Of a DNA stretch of 64,000 bases, positions 45,509-54,634 are shown one piece after another. Positions within the stretch are counted from its first letter, which is position 1. The number at the start of each line of letters is the position of its first letter. Below the pieces are notes generated by a model, which ran no database searches, was not told the DNA's origin, and saw nothing but the letters and a program-made list of their open reading frames with translations. Source of the DNA: an uncultured Bacteroidota bacterium (lineage in GTDB: Bacteria > Bacteroidota > Bacteroidia > Flavobacteriales > Schleiferiaceae); NCBI GenBank assembly GCA_913057235.1, contig CAJXNI010000007.1, forward strand, positions 1 to 64,000, written 5' to 3'. The translations under genes were made by a program, and so were the position numbers.

Positions 45509-47038
45509 CTATTCCTTTTTAGCCTCTGGGCGATAGCTTAAAGGGTTTTCTTTAGGGGCCTTTTCACGCGGATAAATTTTGGTTACTACAAAACCTACCA
45601 GCATGGCCACCGCAAAGGAGGGCCCCATAACATCCAGCTTTTCAAAGTAAGGACCAATGCCCTCCATAGGCTGTACTACAAACTTGAAAAAGGGAACGCT
45701 TAAAAAACCGGTAATCATGGTGGCAATGGCGCCCTTTTCTGAGTAGGCTTTCCAAAACAAAGACAAAATTATTACCGGGCAGAAAGTGGAGGCTATCCCT
45801 GACCAGCCAAAAATGGTAAACCAAAAGACCGTTCGGCCGGGGGTGGTTACGGCTACGGTCATGGCCAAACCCAAGGCCAGCAAGGCCATAATCAGAGTGA
45901 TGTAACTGGAAAGCTTCCCCAGTTTATTATCCGCTAAATGCGGTTTAAACACCTGCTGATAAAGATCGCGCGTAATGGCACTGGAGGCCACCACCAACAA
46001 CGAATCAATGGTACTCATGATGGCGGAGAGAATAATGGCCACGTAAATAGCAATGATGGTGAGCGGAAAGGCATTTTCCAAAACCATGGTTAAAACGTCT
46101 TCGCCACTGTTTCCCAAAATAGCTTCCGGGTCCTGACCGGCTTCCGTAAAGAGATATCGGCCTAAGAGCCCAATGGTTACGGCAGCCGCATCGGTTAGCA
46201 GGGTAAACACAATGGCCACCCAGCGGCCCATGGTAATTTCACGCTCGTTTTTCACCGAAATGAAACGCACGTAAACCTGCGGTGAGCCTAAAAAACCTAA
46301 ACCAATAAAGGCAAAACCCAGCATGCTGAAAACGCTCATCCAAGGGTCACTATGGCCGCCCCAGATGTCCAGTAAGGCCGGATCAATTTCACCCAAAGTG
46401 GGGAAGATATTAGCTTGATTGGCCAAGGTATACCAGGCAACAATGGGCAAAAGCACCAGGCCCAAAAACATGAGAATGCCTTGAAAAAAGTCAGACCACA
46501 CTACCGCCAAAAAGCCCCCGATAAAAATGTAGGCCACTACTATGCAAAAACCTACAATGGCACCGGTAAAATAATTGACATCCAAAAAGGCATTGAAAGC
46601 TTTTCCGGTAATATCAATTTGCGCACTAACGTATATGACTACAAAAATAGCCAGGGCAGCTGCAGAAATTATCCGCAGGGTATGGGTTTTTACACCAAAG
46701 TGGCTTTCTAAATAGTCGGGAACGGTGATGGAATTATACTGATCAGTAAGGCGCTTAAAAGGTTTGGCCATCACAAACCAGCTGATGGCCACGCCCAGTA
46801 CTTCACCTACAACTACCCAGTAAGCCGAAACTCCGGCAATAGCCCCCATACCGGTAAGGCCTAAAAGCAGCCAGCCACTTTCGCCCGTTGCGCGGGCTGA
46901 AAAAGCCACCGCCCAGTAGCCCAGGGTTTTACCACCCACGTAGTAATCGCTCATGCCTTTGATGCGCCTGGAGGCTACAATGCCAATGAGAAATAAGATG
47001 GCAAAGTAAATGCCCAGTACTACTAGTTTGGTAATCAT
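45509..47038 (-). CDS. sodium:solute symporter (PutP-like, SSS family)
   Basis: The 509-residue protein has about 13 membrane helices and aligns in style with PutP: FSARATGESGWLLLGLTG (sodium/substrate segment of TM2), YNSITVPDYLESHFG, and FIGGFLAVVWSDFFQG. PutP imports proline with Na+, but SSS members also carry other small zwitterions. It starts 25 bases after the PLP decarboxylase on the same strand, in the neighbourhood of a cysteine dioxygenase, so a sulfinate/sulfonate amino acid such as hypotaurine or taurine is a possible substrate (inference). The C-terminal tail is cytoplasmic and charged. Confidence 0.85.
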   Translation of the reverse strand: MITKLVVLGIYFAILFLIGIVASRRIKGMSDYYVGGKTLGYWAVAFSARATGESGWLLLGLTGMGAIAGVSAYWVVVGEVLGVAISWFVMAKPFKRLTDQYNSITVPDYLESHFGVKTHTLRIISAAALAIFVVIYVSAQIDITGKAFNAFLDVNYFTGAIVGFCIVVAYIFIGGFLAVVWSDFFQGILMFLGLVLLPIVAWYTLANQANIFPTLGEIDPALLDIWGGHSDPWMSVFSMLGFAFIGLGFLGSPQVYVRFISVKNEREITMGRWVAIVFTLLTDAAAVTIGLLGRYLFTEAGQDPEAILGNSGEDVLTMVLENAFPLTIIAIYVAIILSAIMSTIDSLLVVASSAITRDLYQQVFKPHLADNKLGKLSSYITLIMALLALGLAMTVAVTTPGRTVFWFTIFGWSGIASTFCPVIILSLFWKAYSEKGAIATMITGFLSVPFFKFVVQPMEGIGPYFEKLDVMGPSFAVAMLVGFVVTKIYPREKAPKENPLSYRPEAKKE

Positions 47039-47063
47039 AAATGTTTGGTTTGTTTAAATGAAT

Positions 47064-48437
47064 TTAGGAGGAGGTTTCCAGAATTTCCTCTTCAGCAAAA
47101 GCCTCCATTTTTTCAAAAAAGGCCTTGATGTCTTCTTCTTCATTGCCGGCATTTACGGTGACCAGTCGCACAAACTGCTCGTCTTTAAACTGGCCAAAGC
47201 CTACCATCAGTTCGCCCTTTTCATAAAGGCGGTTGCAAAGCTCATCAGCTGGAATGTCTTTGTAATTAAAGCAAATGCCCACTGACTCAGGGTAACTGTA
47301 CACCGTGTAGTCGGGGTGGTTTTCCACGTATTGGCGCGCCACTTCAGCCAAATGAAATTGGTGATCTACCATTTCACCCAAGCCTTTGGTGCCCACTGCT
47401 TTCCAAAGGGTCCAAAACTTGAGCGCATCATTTCTACGGCCGCACTGTAAGGAGGTTTTCCCCAGATTATAGTCGTCTCCATCGGTTTGGTAGAGGTAAT
47501 CGGCATCATTGGAAAAGCTATCGTACAGGTATTTTTTATTTTTAGCAATAATTATTGAGCAGGTGAGGGGCGTAGCCAGCATTTTATGAGCATTCATGCT
47601 AAAACTGTCGGCCAGCTCAGCTCCTTTAATCAGGTGTTTGTGTTTTTTGCTAAAGAGTACCGCACCGCAGTAGGCACCATCAATGTGCAACCATAAATTG
47701 TATTTTTTGGCTATGGCCGATATTTCCTGAATAGGATCAAAAGCTCCCATCACCGTAGTACCGGCCGTAGCATTTACGAAAAAGGGTTGCTTGCCTTTTT
47801 CCAAATCCGCTTTGATTTGGGCCTCTAGGTCAGCCACGTCCATGCGCCCGAATTTATCAGACTTCACATACCGTAACTGCTTGCGACCAACCCCCATGAA
47901 GGCCGCATTTTTAGGAATGGAGTAGTGGGATTCGTTGGAAGTGTACAAGGTCATTTTTTGGGAGACCCCGTCTGACTTTATTTTTTCGTTGTGGGCATCG
48001 CGGCCCATGATCATGGCCATGAGGTTGGTCATAGAGCCACCGGGGGCAATGGTGCCATCGGCTGTAGCCGGATAACCCAGCAAGTTTTTCATGTGGCGAA
48101 TGATTTCTTTTTCTACGCCTACCATAGGGCCGGCCACCTTGTAGGTGTACATGCTGTTGTTAAGCAGCACGGCAAGAAGATCTCCTAAAACGGCTTTGCC
48201 ATTACGACCACCAAACAATTGGTTAAAAAACTGGTGGGTAGCCGTGCGCGGGGTGTTTAAAACCAAGGCTTCCAAAGCGCGGCTGAAATCCTCCTCATTC
48301 TCTCCTTCTTCGCCCAAGCGCAGATCCAGGGTATTAAAGAGTTGGTCTGCTTCTATGGGTTCTAAAACCGGTTCTTGTTTTTCGGCTTGCATAAGCTTTT
48401 TAGAAAGCTGCTGAAAAAGCGCTAATTCTTGCTCCAT
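47064..48437 (-). CDS. PLP-dependent group II decarboxylase, cysteine-sulfinate/glutamate decarboxylase-like
   Basis: The 457-residue protein is a fold-type I, group II decarboxylase. The PLP lysine lies in NAHKML; other motifs are the PLP-ring segment APGGSMTNLMAM, ATAGTTVMGAFDPI and WLHIDGAY. The later segment DADYLYQTDGDDYNLG...LQCGRRNDALKFWTLWKAVG follows the order of animal CSAD/GAD enzymes much more than that of bacterial GadB. Such enzymes make GABA, hypotaurine or beta-alanine. It is divergent from a cysteine dioxygenase gene (155 bases between), which makes 3-sulfino-L-alanine, the CSAD substrate. Substrate choice is inferred, not shown. Confidence 0.85.
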   Translation of the reverse strand: MEQELALFQQLSKKLMQAEKQEPVLEPIEADQLFNTLDLRLGEEGENEEDFSRALEALVLNTPRTATHQFFNQLFGGRNGKAVLGDLLAVLLNNSMYTYKVAGPMVGVEKEIIRHMKNLLGYPATADGTIAPGGSMTNLMAMIMGRDAHNEKIKSDGVSQKMTLYTSNESHYSIPKNAAFMGVGRKQLRYVKSDKFGRMDVADLEAQIKADLEKGKQPFFVNATAGTTVMGAFDPIQEISAIAKKYNLWLHIDGAYCGAVLFSKKHKHLIKGAELADSFSMNAHKMLATPLTCSIIIAKNKKYLYDSFSNDADYLYQTDGDDYNLGKTSLQCGRRNDALKFWTLWKAVGTKGLGEMVDHQFHLAEVARQYVENHPDYTVYSYPESVGICFNYKDIPADELCNRLYEKGELMVGFGQFKDEQFVRLVTVNAGNEEEDIKAFFEKMEAFAEEEILETSS

Positions 48438-48462
48438 AATCTGATTTCTCCTTTAGATAGGG

Positions 48463-48470
48463 CAAATATA
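48463..48470 (-). promoter_or_regulatory. decarboxylase-symporter operon promoter -7 box
   Basis: TATATTTG on the minus strand fits TAnnTTTG, 25 bases upstream of the ATG at 48437. A purine-rich ribosome-binding tract (aaaggaga) lies between them. Confidence 0.55.
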
Positions 48471-48592
48471 GGTTTAATGAAAACAACCGTTTTTCGCTGA
48501 AAAATTGTTATTTTGCTTCAAAATTGAGTGATTTTAAATCGTAATCATTCCATTTTTAATCAAAAATCGAGTAAATCGAAAATCCAAAAACT

Positions 48593-49156
48593 TTGAATTT
48601 GAAAGCCATAAACTCACTAAAAGAATTAGTTGAGACGCTACCGCATTGTTCTGGTAAAGAGTATGTTGAAATAGCACACCGCATGCAAATACCTCTGGAG
48701 GACTTTGAGCCTTACGCGCATTGGAGCAAGGAAACCTACACCCGAAATTGCATCAGCAGATCAAAGGATTACGAACTGCTATTGCTTTGTTGGGAAGAGG
48801 GTATGGATACGCCTATTCACTGCCACGGTGGTGAAGAATGCTGGGTGTATGCATTGCAGGGCACCATTAAAGAAGAGCGCTTTGATTTTAGTAACGATAA
48901 AGAAGAGGAAATAGAGCTGGTGCAAAAAACCACCATGCAAGAAGATAGCATCAGTTACATGAATGACAACATGGGCTTTCATAAATTAATCAATGTAGGA
49001 GAAGGCCGCGCCATGACGCTGCACCTTTACATGAATCCCATTGACCGCTGCCGCATTTTTGATGAAGAGCAGGCCAAGTTTGAGGTCAAAGAGCTGGAAT
49101 ACCACACCTACAAGGGGGAGCCGGTAAATGACGAAATCGCCCTGGAAACTATGTAG
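48593..49156 (+). CDS. cysteine dioxygenase, type I (Arg-type)
   Basis: The 187-residue cupin protein converts L-cysteine to cysteine sulfinate. The iron-binding His residues are H76, H78 (IHCHGG) and H130 (GFHKL), spaced exactly as rat CDO H86, H88 and H140. R51 in YTRN matches the substrate-binding Arg60, which separates Arg-type cysteine dioxygenases from thiol dioxygenases with Gln. C83 and Y146 sit where the Cys93-Tyr157 crosslink forms, a feature often missing in bacteria. No ATG is available; TTG at 48593 (or TTG at 48599) begins the protein. It faces the decarboxylase divergently and ends 23 bases before umuD, which converges. Confidence 0.93.
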   Translation: MNLKAINSLKELVETLPHCSGKEYVEIAHRMQIPLEDFEPYAHWSKETYTRNCISRSKDYELLLLCWEEGMDTPIHCHGGEECWVYALQGTIKEERFDFSNDKEEEIELVQKTTMQEDSISYMNDNMGFHKLINVGEGRAMTLHLYMNPIDRCRIFDEEQAKFEVKELEYHTYKGEPVNDEIALETM

Positions 49157-49179
49157 GATCAGGCATGGAGCAGACGGGC

Positions 49180-49605
49180 TCACCCCACTTTTTTAATAAC
49201 CCCGGTTACCACGCCCCAAATTCTAAAATCCATAAAGGGTGTAATTTTCAATGGCTCAAAATCGGGGTTTTCAGGTTTTAAGTACACGTGTTGGTCTTTT
49301 AGAAGCAGGCGCTTCACGGTGTAATCGCCATTTATCACCGCCAAAATGATTTGGTTGTTTTCGGGTTCTTTTTCCTTGTCTACAATTAAAAGATCGCCTG
49401 AATCAATACCGGCCCCTACCATAGATTGCCCGTTTACCCGCACACAAAAGGTGGTTTTAGGGTTACGCACCAGTTCTTCGTTAAGATCAATAGAGCTTTC
49501 GAAAAACTCCGAAACATAGCTGGGTTCCCCTGCCTGCACGGTGGCTTCAAAAAGGGGGATAGAAACAGAACTTTCTTGAGAAATGGCGTAAACCGGTAAA
49601 TTCAT
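49180..49605 (-). CDS. umuD: UmuD-like SOS peptidase S24 protein without umuC
   Basis: The 141-residue protein is a LexA/UmuD-type serine-lysine autopeptidase. The cleavage site is A25-G26 (QAGEP), the nucleophile S61 (NGQSM) and the general base K98 (YTVKR). These positions match E. coli UmuD C24-G25, S60 and K97. No DNA-binding domain is present, so it is not LexA. UmuD normally pairs with UmuC, but no umuC follows: 23 bases downstream the convergent CDO gene ends. It is the last gene of a leftward run after thiolase and an NlpC/P60 gene, 24 bases away. It may act with a polymerase encoded elsewhere. Confidence 0.88.
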   Translation of the reverse strand: MNLPVYAISQESSVSIPLFEATVQAGEPSYVSEFFESSIDLNEELVRNPKTTFCVRVNGQSMVGAGIDSGDLLIVDKEKEPENNQIILAVINGDYTVKRLLLKDQHVYLKPENPDFEPLKITPFMDFRIWGVVTGVIKKVG

Positions 49606-49629
49606 AACACGCTTTTGAGTACGTTGAAT

Positions 49630-50412
49630 TTAAATTATTTTTTTAATAACGCGCAACTTATGGGTGTGCTTCTTTTCTTCGGCATTAAAAATACCGGTTT
49701 GGTCCAATCGGTCTAAACGCACTTTACCACTAGCGTGGATGATGTAATTATTTTCTAAAATGATGCCTACGTGGGTAATCACGCCCTCGGCATTGTCAAA
49801 AAAGGCCAGGTCACCCGGTTCAGATTCTTCAATAAAGCTTAAGGTTTGCCCCAATTGAGCCTGCTGGCCCGAATCTCGCGGCAGGGGATATCCGCTTAAG
49901 CGATACACCATTTGGGTAAAACCGCTACAGTCTATGCCAAAAGGACTGCGTCCGCCCCAGAGGTAAGGTGTGTGCATGTATTGCCGGGCAAATTTCTTAA
50001 GGGCCTGGCGGTTAAGTTTTTTATGGGTACTGGGGCCGGTGTACAAGTAAGCCTGTTCACCAATGCGCACGGGCTTCTCTTCTTTGGGACTAAAGCCTGG
50101 CAAAAAAGAACCCAAAAAGATGGGGAAAAAATCACCCCCGTCTTTTTGGGATACAATTTCAATTAAATCAGAAGCTACCGGAGGGCGCTTCTTAAAGTAG
50201 GTACCCAGGTATTTTTCGCCCACTGGAGTGTGTTGCTTACGGTCTAGCCAACCTTCATACTGGTCGTGCATTAGGCGCACTTTCAACCAATTTTTCCGCT
50301 CTTCCAAAACATGGTAAGTTTCACCAAATAAAATTTGGTTTACCATTTCGCTGGCATCGGCAGGCTCACTGCGCATGGGCACCACACTAAGGGCGCAAAT
50401 ACCTTTAGGCAT
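49630..50412 (-). CDS. NlpC/P60 (C40) cell-wall peptidase with SH3-like domains
   Basis: The 260-residue protein has an N-terminal bacterial SH3-like region (about 5-65, VPMRSEPADASEMVNQILFGE), a second poorly defined region, and a C-terminal NlpC/P60 domain at about 135-260. The catalytic Cys is in FGIDCSGFTQ and the His in ITHVGII. Such enzymes cut peptide stems of murein. No signal peptide is seen, which is unusual for a wall enzyme; either export is non-classical or the start is further upstream inside the thiolase gene. Its start overlaps the thiolase stop by one base. Confidence 0.85.
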   Translation of the reverse strand: MPKGICALSVVPMRSEPADASEMVNQILFGETYHVLEERKNWLKVRLMHDQYEGWLDRKQHTPVGEKYLGTYFKKRPPVASDLIEIVSQKDGGDFFPIFLGSFLPGFSPKEEKPVRIGEQAYLYTGPSTHKKLNRQALKKFARQYMHTPYLWGGRSPFGIDCSGFTQMVYRLSGYPLPRDSGQQAQLGQTLSFIEESEPGDLAFFDNAEGVITHVGIILENNYIIHASGKVRLDRLDQTGIFNAEEKKHTHKLRVIKKII

Positions 50413-51590
50413 TAGGCAAGCGATTCAATAACCAAGGCCGAGGCACCGCCACCGCCATTGCAAATACCGGCTGCTCCGTATTTACCCTTGTTTTGCTGTA
50501 AAACGGTCATGAGGCTCATTACAATGCGTGCTCCTGAGCAGCCCAGTGGGTGGCCAATGGAAACGGCACCGCCATTGACGTTGGTTTTGGCCGCGTCTAT
50601 TTCTAAGATTTTCATGTTGGCTAACCCTACTACTGAAAATGCCTCATTTAATTCATAGGCGTCTACCTGATCTTTGGTAATTCCGGCTTTAGCCAGGGCC
50701 TTAGGCACTGCTTTGGCAGGAGCCGTGGTAAACCATTCGGGCTCGTGTGCGGCATCTGCGTAGCTGGAAATTTTAGCTAAGGGTTTCAGGCCTAAGGACT
50801 CTGCTTTTTCAGCGCTCATCACTACCAGAGCGGCAGCCCCGTCATTAATGGTAGAGGCATTGGCCGCAGTTACCGAACCGTTCTTGTCAAATACCGGTCT
50901 TAGTTGAGGGATTTTCTCAAACTTCACATTGTAAATTTCCTCGTCTTTGTCCATTACAATGGGGTCCCCTTTGCGTTGCGGAATTTCAACGGGAATGATT
51001 TCATCTTTAAACTTACCGGCCTCGGTGGCAGCAGCCGAGCGTTTGTAGCTTTCAATGGCAAAGTTGTCCTGCTCTTCACGGCTAAATTCCATATCCGTGG
51101 CGCAAAGCTCAGCGCAAGTACCCATGTGGTTACCATCATACACGTTCAAAAGGCCGTCTCGCAACATGCCATCCGTAAGCTTAATGTCGCCAAGCTTTTG
51201 GCCTTTGCGGCCTTGCAGATAGTGGGGTACGTTGCTCATACTTTCCATACCTCCGGCCACAATCACATCGGCATCACCGCACTTAATGGCTTGGGCGGCT
51301 TGCATAATAGCTTTCATACCTGAAGAGCACACCTTGTTTACCGTGGTGCAGGGAATTTCATTGCTTAGGCCGGCACCTAGGGCGGCTTGTCTTGCTGGAG
51401 CCTGACCCACATTAGCCTGTAGCACATTGCCCATAAGCACTTCTTGTACTTCTTTTGGGTCTAAATTTATTTTTTCTAAAGCCCCTTTAATGGCCTTAGC
51501 GCCCAGCTCGCTGGCTGAAAAACCAGACAGACTGCCACCAAAGCTCCCAATAGGGGTGCGGGCGGCTGAAACAATAACTACATCTCTCAT
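50412..51590 (-). CDS. acetyl-CoA C-acetyltransferase (thiolase)
   Basis: The 392-residue thiolase has the acyl-accepting Cys in [10 protein letters not shown] (about residue 88), the His in [11 protein letters not shown] (about 350) and the second Cys in that same segment. The glycine-rich GGGGAS element lies near the C-terminus. Biosynthetic thiolases of this length condense two acetyl-CoA, and degradative ones cleave 3-ketoacyl-CoA; the gene context does not decide. It heads the leftward group thiolase-NlpC/P60-umuD. Transcription probably starts in the 185-base gap upstream, where no clean promoter box is seen. Confidence 0.93.
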   Translation of the reverse strand: MRDVVIVSAARTPIGSFGGSLSGFSASELGAKAIKGALEKINLDPKEVQEVLMGNVLQANVGQAPARQAALGAGLSNEIPCTTVNKVCSSGMKAIMQAAQAIKCGDADVIVAGGMESMSNVPHYLQGRKGQKLGDIKLTDGMLRDGLLNVYDGNHMGTCAELCATDMEFSREEQDNFAIESYKRSAAATEAGKFKDEIIPVEIPQRKGDPIVMDKDEEIYNVKFEKIPQLRPVFDKNGSVTAANASTINDGAAALVVMSAEKAESLGLKPLAKISSYADAAHEPEWFTTAPAKAVPKALAKAGITKDQVDAYELNEAFSVVGLANMKILEIDAAKTNVNGGAVSIGHPLGCSGARIVMSLMTVLQQNKGKYGAAGICNGGGGASALVIESLA

Positions 51591-51775
51591 AAAAGTATTT
51601 TTAAAATTTTACGCTACTATTGAAAACTAAAATGCAGGCTAAGCTTTTAACTGGTAGCCTGCACATTTTAAAGATTTCCAGGGCGTATTAGCAAGATTTT
51701 ATCTTTAATTAGCAATACAGCAAAACTAAAAAAATTAGAAGATTGCCGCTCTGCTTTTAGAGGTAATAACTAGTC

Positions 51776-53878
51776 ATGAAGAAGTTCTTCTTATACATAC
51801 AAAATCATCAGACTCAGGTTTCAGCGGCCTTACTTTTTTTGTTGTCCAGCGCCATTGTGGTATACTTAAACCCCAGAGAAGCCAAATTCAAGTATGAGTT
51901 TCAAAAGGGTAAGCCCTGGTTGCATGAGAATTTAGTGGCGCCCTTTGACTACAGCATTTATAAGTCTGAAGAGGAATTAGCGCAGGAAGAAACCGACTTG
52001 CGTTTAAACAAAACCATCTTTTTAACCAGGCAAAGTACGGTTGCGGATGAGGCGCTCCAAAACTTTGAAGACAATTGGCCCAGGCAATGGCGTAAGGCTT
52101 TGAGCAGCAATAGGTTTGATACCCTTCAGTTTAAAGAAGAAACCAATCGTTTGGCTTGGCGCGATAGTTTGGCAGGCATGGGTAAGCAGGCGCTCCAGGC
52201 AGTTTTTGACAAGGGAATTTTGAAACCATCTGATGAGGCACTTTTTAAAAACTACGGAGAAGCGCTCTTGCGCAAAGAAAAATTGAGCCTACCGGTGGAG
52301 CCTGAAAATTTCTATACCATTAAAGAGGCCGCCCAAGAACTTAGAACCCGTTTAACTGATTCGCTCCCTAGGGCTTTTGCCGATTTTTTAGCGGCACGGC
52401 TCACTACACAGTTGGAGCACAACGTGTTTTACGATGCCCAAACCACCAAAAAATACCTGGAAAGTCAGATTGAATCGATCTTACCCATCCGCGGAAGCGT
52501 ACAGGAAGGAGAGCTGATTATTTTTAAAGGCAACCTGGTAGACGAAGAGAAATACCGCAAACTGGTTTCACTGAAGCGCGTGTATGAGGGCTCGTTGAGT
52601 GGTAACCGCTCGTATTATTATCTGCTGGGTGGGCAAATCCTCATCATGAGTATTTTGTTTCTGGTGCTTTTTCTGTTTTTGTACCAGTTTCAAAATCTGG
52701 TGATGGAAGACATTAGCCGCCTCACCTTTATTTTGGGGAATGTGCTGCTGATGGTGATTATTGCCCGCATCATTTTAGAAGTGAATGCCAAGTACATTTA
52801 TCTGGTGCCCTTTGCCATTTTGCCCATGGTGATGCGCTCTTTCTTTAATGAACGGATGGCCCTGTTTGTGCACATTGTGGCCATTTTGATCATAGGTTTT
52901 TTGGTGCCCAACAGCTTTGAATTTGTGTTTTTACAGTTTGTAGCCGGGGTATTTTCGGTGCTGATGGTAGCGCAACAGTATAAGCGCGGACAGCTGTTTT
53001 TAACCGCAGGGAAAATTACCCTGGTGTACTGCGTGGCCTACTTTAGTCTGGCCATTATTCAGGAGGGCCGTTTAGACACCATTGACTATGTGCCCTTTGC
53101 CTATTTTGTGGGCAATGGCTTGCTTACGCTGGTTTCTTTTCCCTTAATATATTTTCAGGAAAAAATATTTGGCTTTGTTTCAGAGGTCTCCCTGCTGGAG
53201 CTTAGTGATACCAATAACACCCTGCTGCGCGAACTGGCTCAAAAAGCACCCGGTACTTTTCAACACAGTTTACAGGTAGCTAACCTGGCCGAAGCGGCCG
53301 TAAATGCGGTAGATGGCAATGCCCTTCTGGTGCGCACCGGTGCTTTATACCACGATATTGGTAAAATGCAGGCACCCATGTATTTTATTGAAAACCAGAG
53401 CACGGGGATCAATCCGCATGATGAGCTTTCTTTTTCGGAGAGCGCGGAAATCATTATTGGCCACGTGCTCAATGGCATTAAGATGGCCAAAAAGCACAAC
53501 CTGCCAGATGTGCTGATTGACTTTATCCGCACCCACCACGGCACCACCACGGTGATGTATTTTTACCGGCAGTACATTAAAAACTTTCCGGAGGATAAAC
53601 AGGCCCTGGAGAAATTTACCTACCCGGGGCCCAAGCCTTTTTCAAAAGAAACGGCCATATTAATGATGGCCGATACGGTGGAGGCGGCTAGTCGCAGCCT
53701 TAATAATCCGAATCATGAAAGTATTGATGAGCTGGTAGAACGTTTAATTGACGCCCAAATAGAAAATGCGCAATTTGAAAACGCCCCCATCACCTTACGG
53801 GAAATCAGGCAGGTGAAGAAAATATTCAAGAAAATGCTCATGAATATTTATCACGTGCGCATCCAATACCCCGATTAA
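51776..53878 (+). CDS. 7TM-HD phosphohydrolase, PgpH-like
   Basis: The 700-residue protein has an N-terminal helix, a long extracytoplasmic region (about 35-285, the 7TMR-HDED extracellular domain), seven membrane helices (about 285-475) and a cytoplasmic HD domain (about 490-690). The metal-binding motifs are FQHSLQVANLAE, GALYHDIGKMQ and the His pair in IRTHHGT. In Firmicutes PgpH of this architecture hydrolyses cyclic di-AMP; the same role is likely but untested here. It ends in a TTAA shared with the convergent gene. Confidence 0.9.
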   Translation: MKKFFLYIQNHQTQVSAALLFLLSSAIVVYLNPREAKFKYEFQKGKPWLHENLVAPFDYSIYKSEEELAQEETDLRLNKTIFLTRQSTVADEALQNFEDNWPRQWRKALSSNRFDTLQFKEETNRLAWRDSLAGMGKQALQAVFDKGILKPSDEALFKNYGEALLRKEKLSLPVEPENFYTIKEAAQELRTRLTDSLPRAFADFLAARLTTQLEHNVFYDAQTTKKYLESQIESILPIRGSVQEGELIIFKGNLVDEEKYRKLVSLKRVYEGSLSGNRSYYYLLGGQILIMSILFLVLFLFLYQFQNLVMEDISRLTFILGNVLLMVIIARIILEVNAKYIYLVPFAILPMVMRSFFNERMALFVHIVAILIIGFLVPNSFEFVFLQFVAGVFSVLMVAQQYKRGQLFLTAGKITLVYCVAYFSLAIIQEGRLDTIDYVPFAYFVGNGLLTLVSFPLIYFQEKIFGFVSEVSLLELSDTNNTLLRELAQKAPGTFQHSLQVANLAEAAVNAVDGNALLVRTGALYHDIGKMQAPMYFIENQSTGINPHDELSFSESAEIIIGHVLNGIKMAKKHNLPDVLIDFIRTHHGTTTVMYFYRQYIKNFPEDKQALEKFTYPGPKPFSKETAILMMADTVEAASRSLNNPNHESIDELVERLIDAQIENAQFENAPITLREIRQVKKIFKKMLMNIYHVRIQYPD

Positions 53879-54246
53879 TCTTCAACGTATTCTTCTTCCT
53901 CTTCCTGGCTTTCAGCCGGAAGTGTGGCTTCCGTTTCTTCTTCAGCCTCCTCTTCATTGTCAAACTTCACTTGACCGTACACCACTTCGTAGCCATAAGG
54001 AACCACAAAGTCTTCGGGCATTTCTTCCATTTCAAAACGCTCTTGGTAGTACTTTTCATAGCGCTCCATAAAGGCATCGCTATCGGTTATGAGTAGTAAG
54101 TTGGGGTCTTCCTCTTTTTTAAGGAGGCCAAGGTTCTGCCCTTGGAGGTGCACCAAATGCATGCTGGGCATAATGGGTACTTGCGCTAAAAATACAGGAT
54201 CTGTGTGCCGGTTGCGGCTCTTACACTTAAGCAGAAAGCATTTCAT
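53875..54246 (-). CDS. small acidic hypothetical protein
   Basis: The 123-residue protein has a Cys-containing basic N-terminus (MKCFLLKCKSRNRHTD), a middle with LVHLQGQNLGLLKKEEDPNLLLITD, and a strongly acidic C-terminal tail (FDNEEEAEEETEA ... EEEEEYVED). It has no signal peptide and no membrane segment. I recognise no family; the acidic tail may bind a basic partner or nucleic-acid-binding protein. Its stop overlaps the stop of the 7TM-HD gene by four bases (TTAA). Confidence 0.65.
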   Translation of the reverse strand: MKCFLLKCKSRNRHTDPVFLAQVPIMPSMHLVHLQGQNLGLLKKEEDPNLLLITDSDAFMERYEKYYQERFEMEEMPEDFVVPYGYEVVYGQVKFDNEEEAEEETEATLPAESQEEEEEYVED

Positions 54247-54581
54247 AGTAGTATCTACAATTAAAATTCAGTGATCTAAATTAAGAGAATAATTGACCCC
54301 TTAAAAAAGCGGGTGAAGTTGCTTTATGAACATGGCTGGCAGATCAGAAGATTTGGATCTGGAAATATTTTCAGGGAGTTAGCTTTACATAAAAACTACC
54401 AATATTATTGAATTACCACCCTTTAAGTAAAGCCTTGACCCGTTTGTTCCAATCCCGCTGCCGCGAGATTCTATAGTTGCAGTAAGGCGTATTTTTTCTC
54501 CAATAAGCAAGTAGCTAAAGAGTAAACCCCAAGCCCCGGTGTAAGCTGCGCCTTCAAGCAAGCTTGCGCCCACCTGGAAAC
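54247..54581. other. gene-free region between the acidic protein gene and the tRNA cluster
   Basis: I see no credible gene in these 335 bases. A minus-strand frame of up to 93 residues runs through it but starts inside the terminator and tRNA scrap at 54582-54634, so it is unlikely to be expressed. A short inverted repeat (caagcaagcttgcg, 54555-54568) is present. The AT-rich part near 54247-54290 may hold the promoter of the acidic protein gene. Confidence 0.5.
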
Positions 54582-54615
54582 AAAAAAGCCGCAAACTCCA
54601 AGAGTCTGCGGCTTT
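54582..54615 (-). terminator. terminator next to the tRNA-Pro scrap
   Basis: A strong hairpin (aaagccgca / tgcggcttt, extended by actc/gagt) with a U-tract on the minus strand lies four bases after the 3' end of a partial tRNA-Pro copy (54620-54634). It looks like the terminator of a tRNA gene that has been lost. Confidence 0.75.
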
Positions 54616-54619
54616 GTTT

Positions 54620-54634
54620 GTCGGGGCGGCAGGA
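54620..54634 (-). pseudogene. 3'-terminal fragment of a tRNA-Pro gene
   Basis: The 15 bases gtcggggcggcagga are identical to 54792-54806, which are the last 14 bases of tRNA-Pro plus one flanking base. Beyond them the sequence is unrelated and does not fold as a tRNA. With its own terminator beside it, this may be the relic of a second tRNA gene, or an attachment-site remnant of an element that used the tRNA 3' end. Confidence 0.6.
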
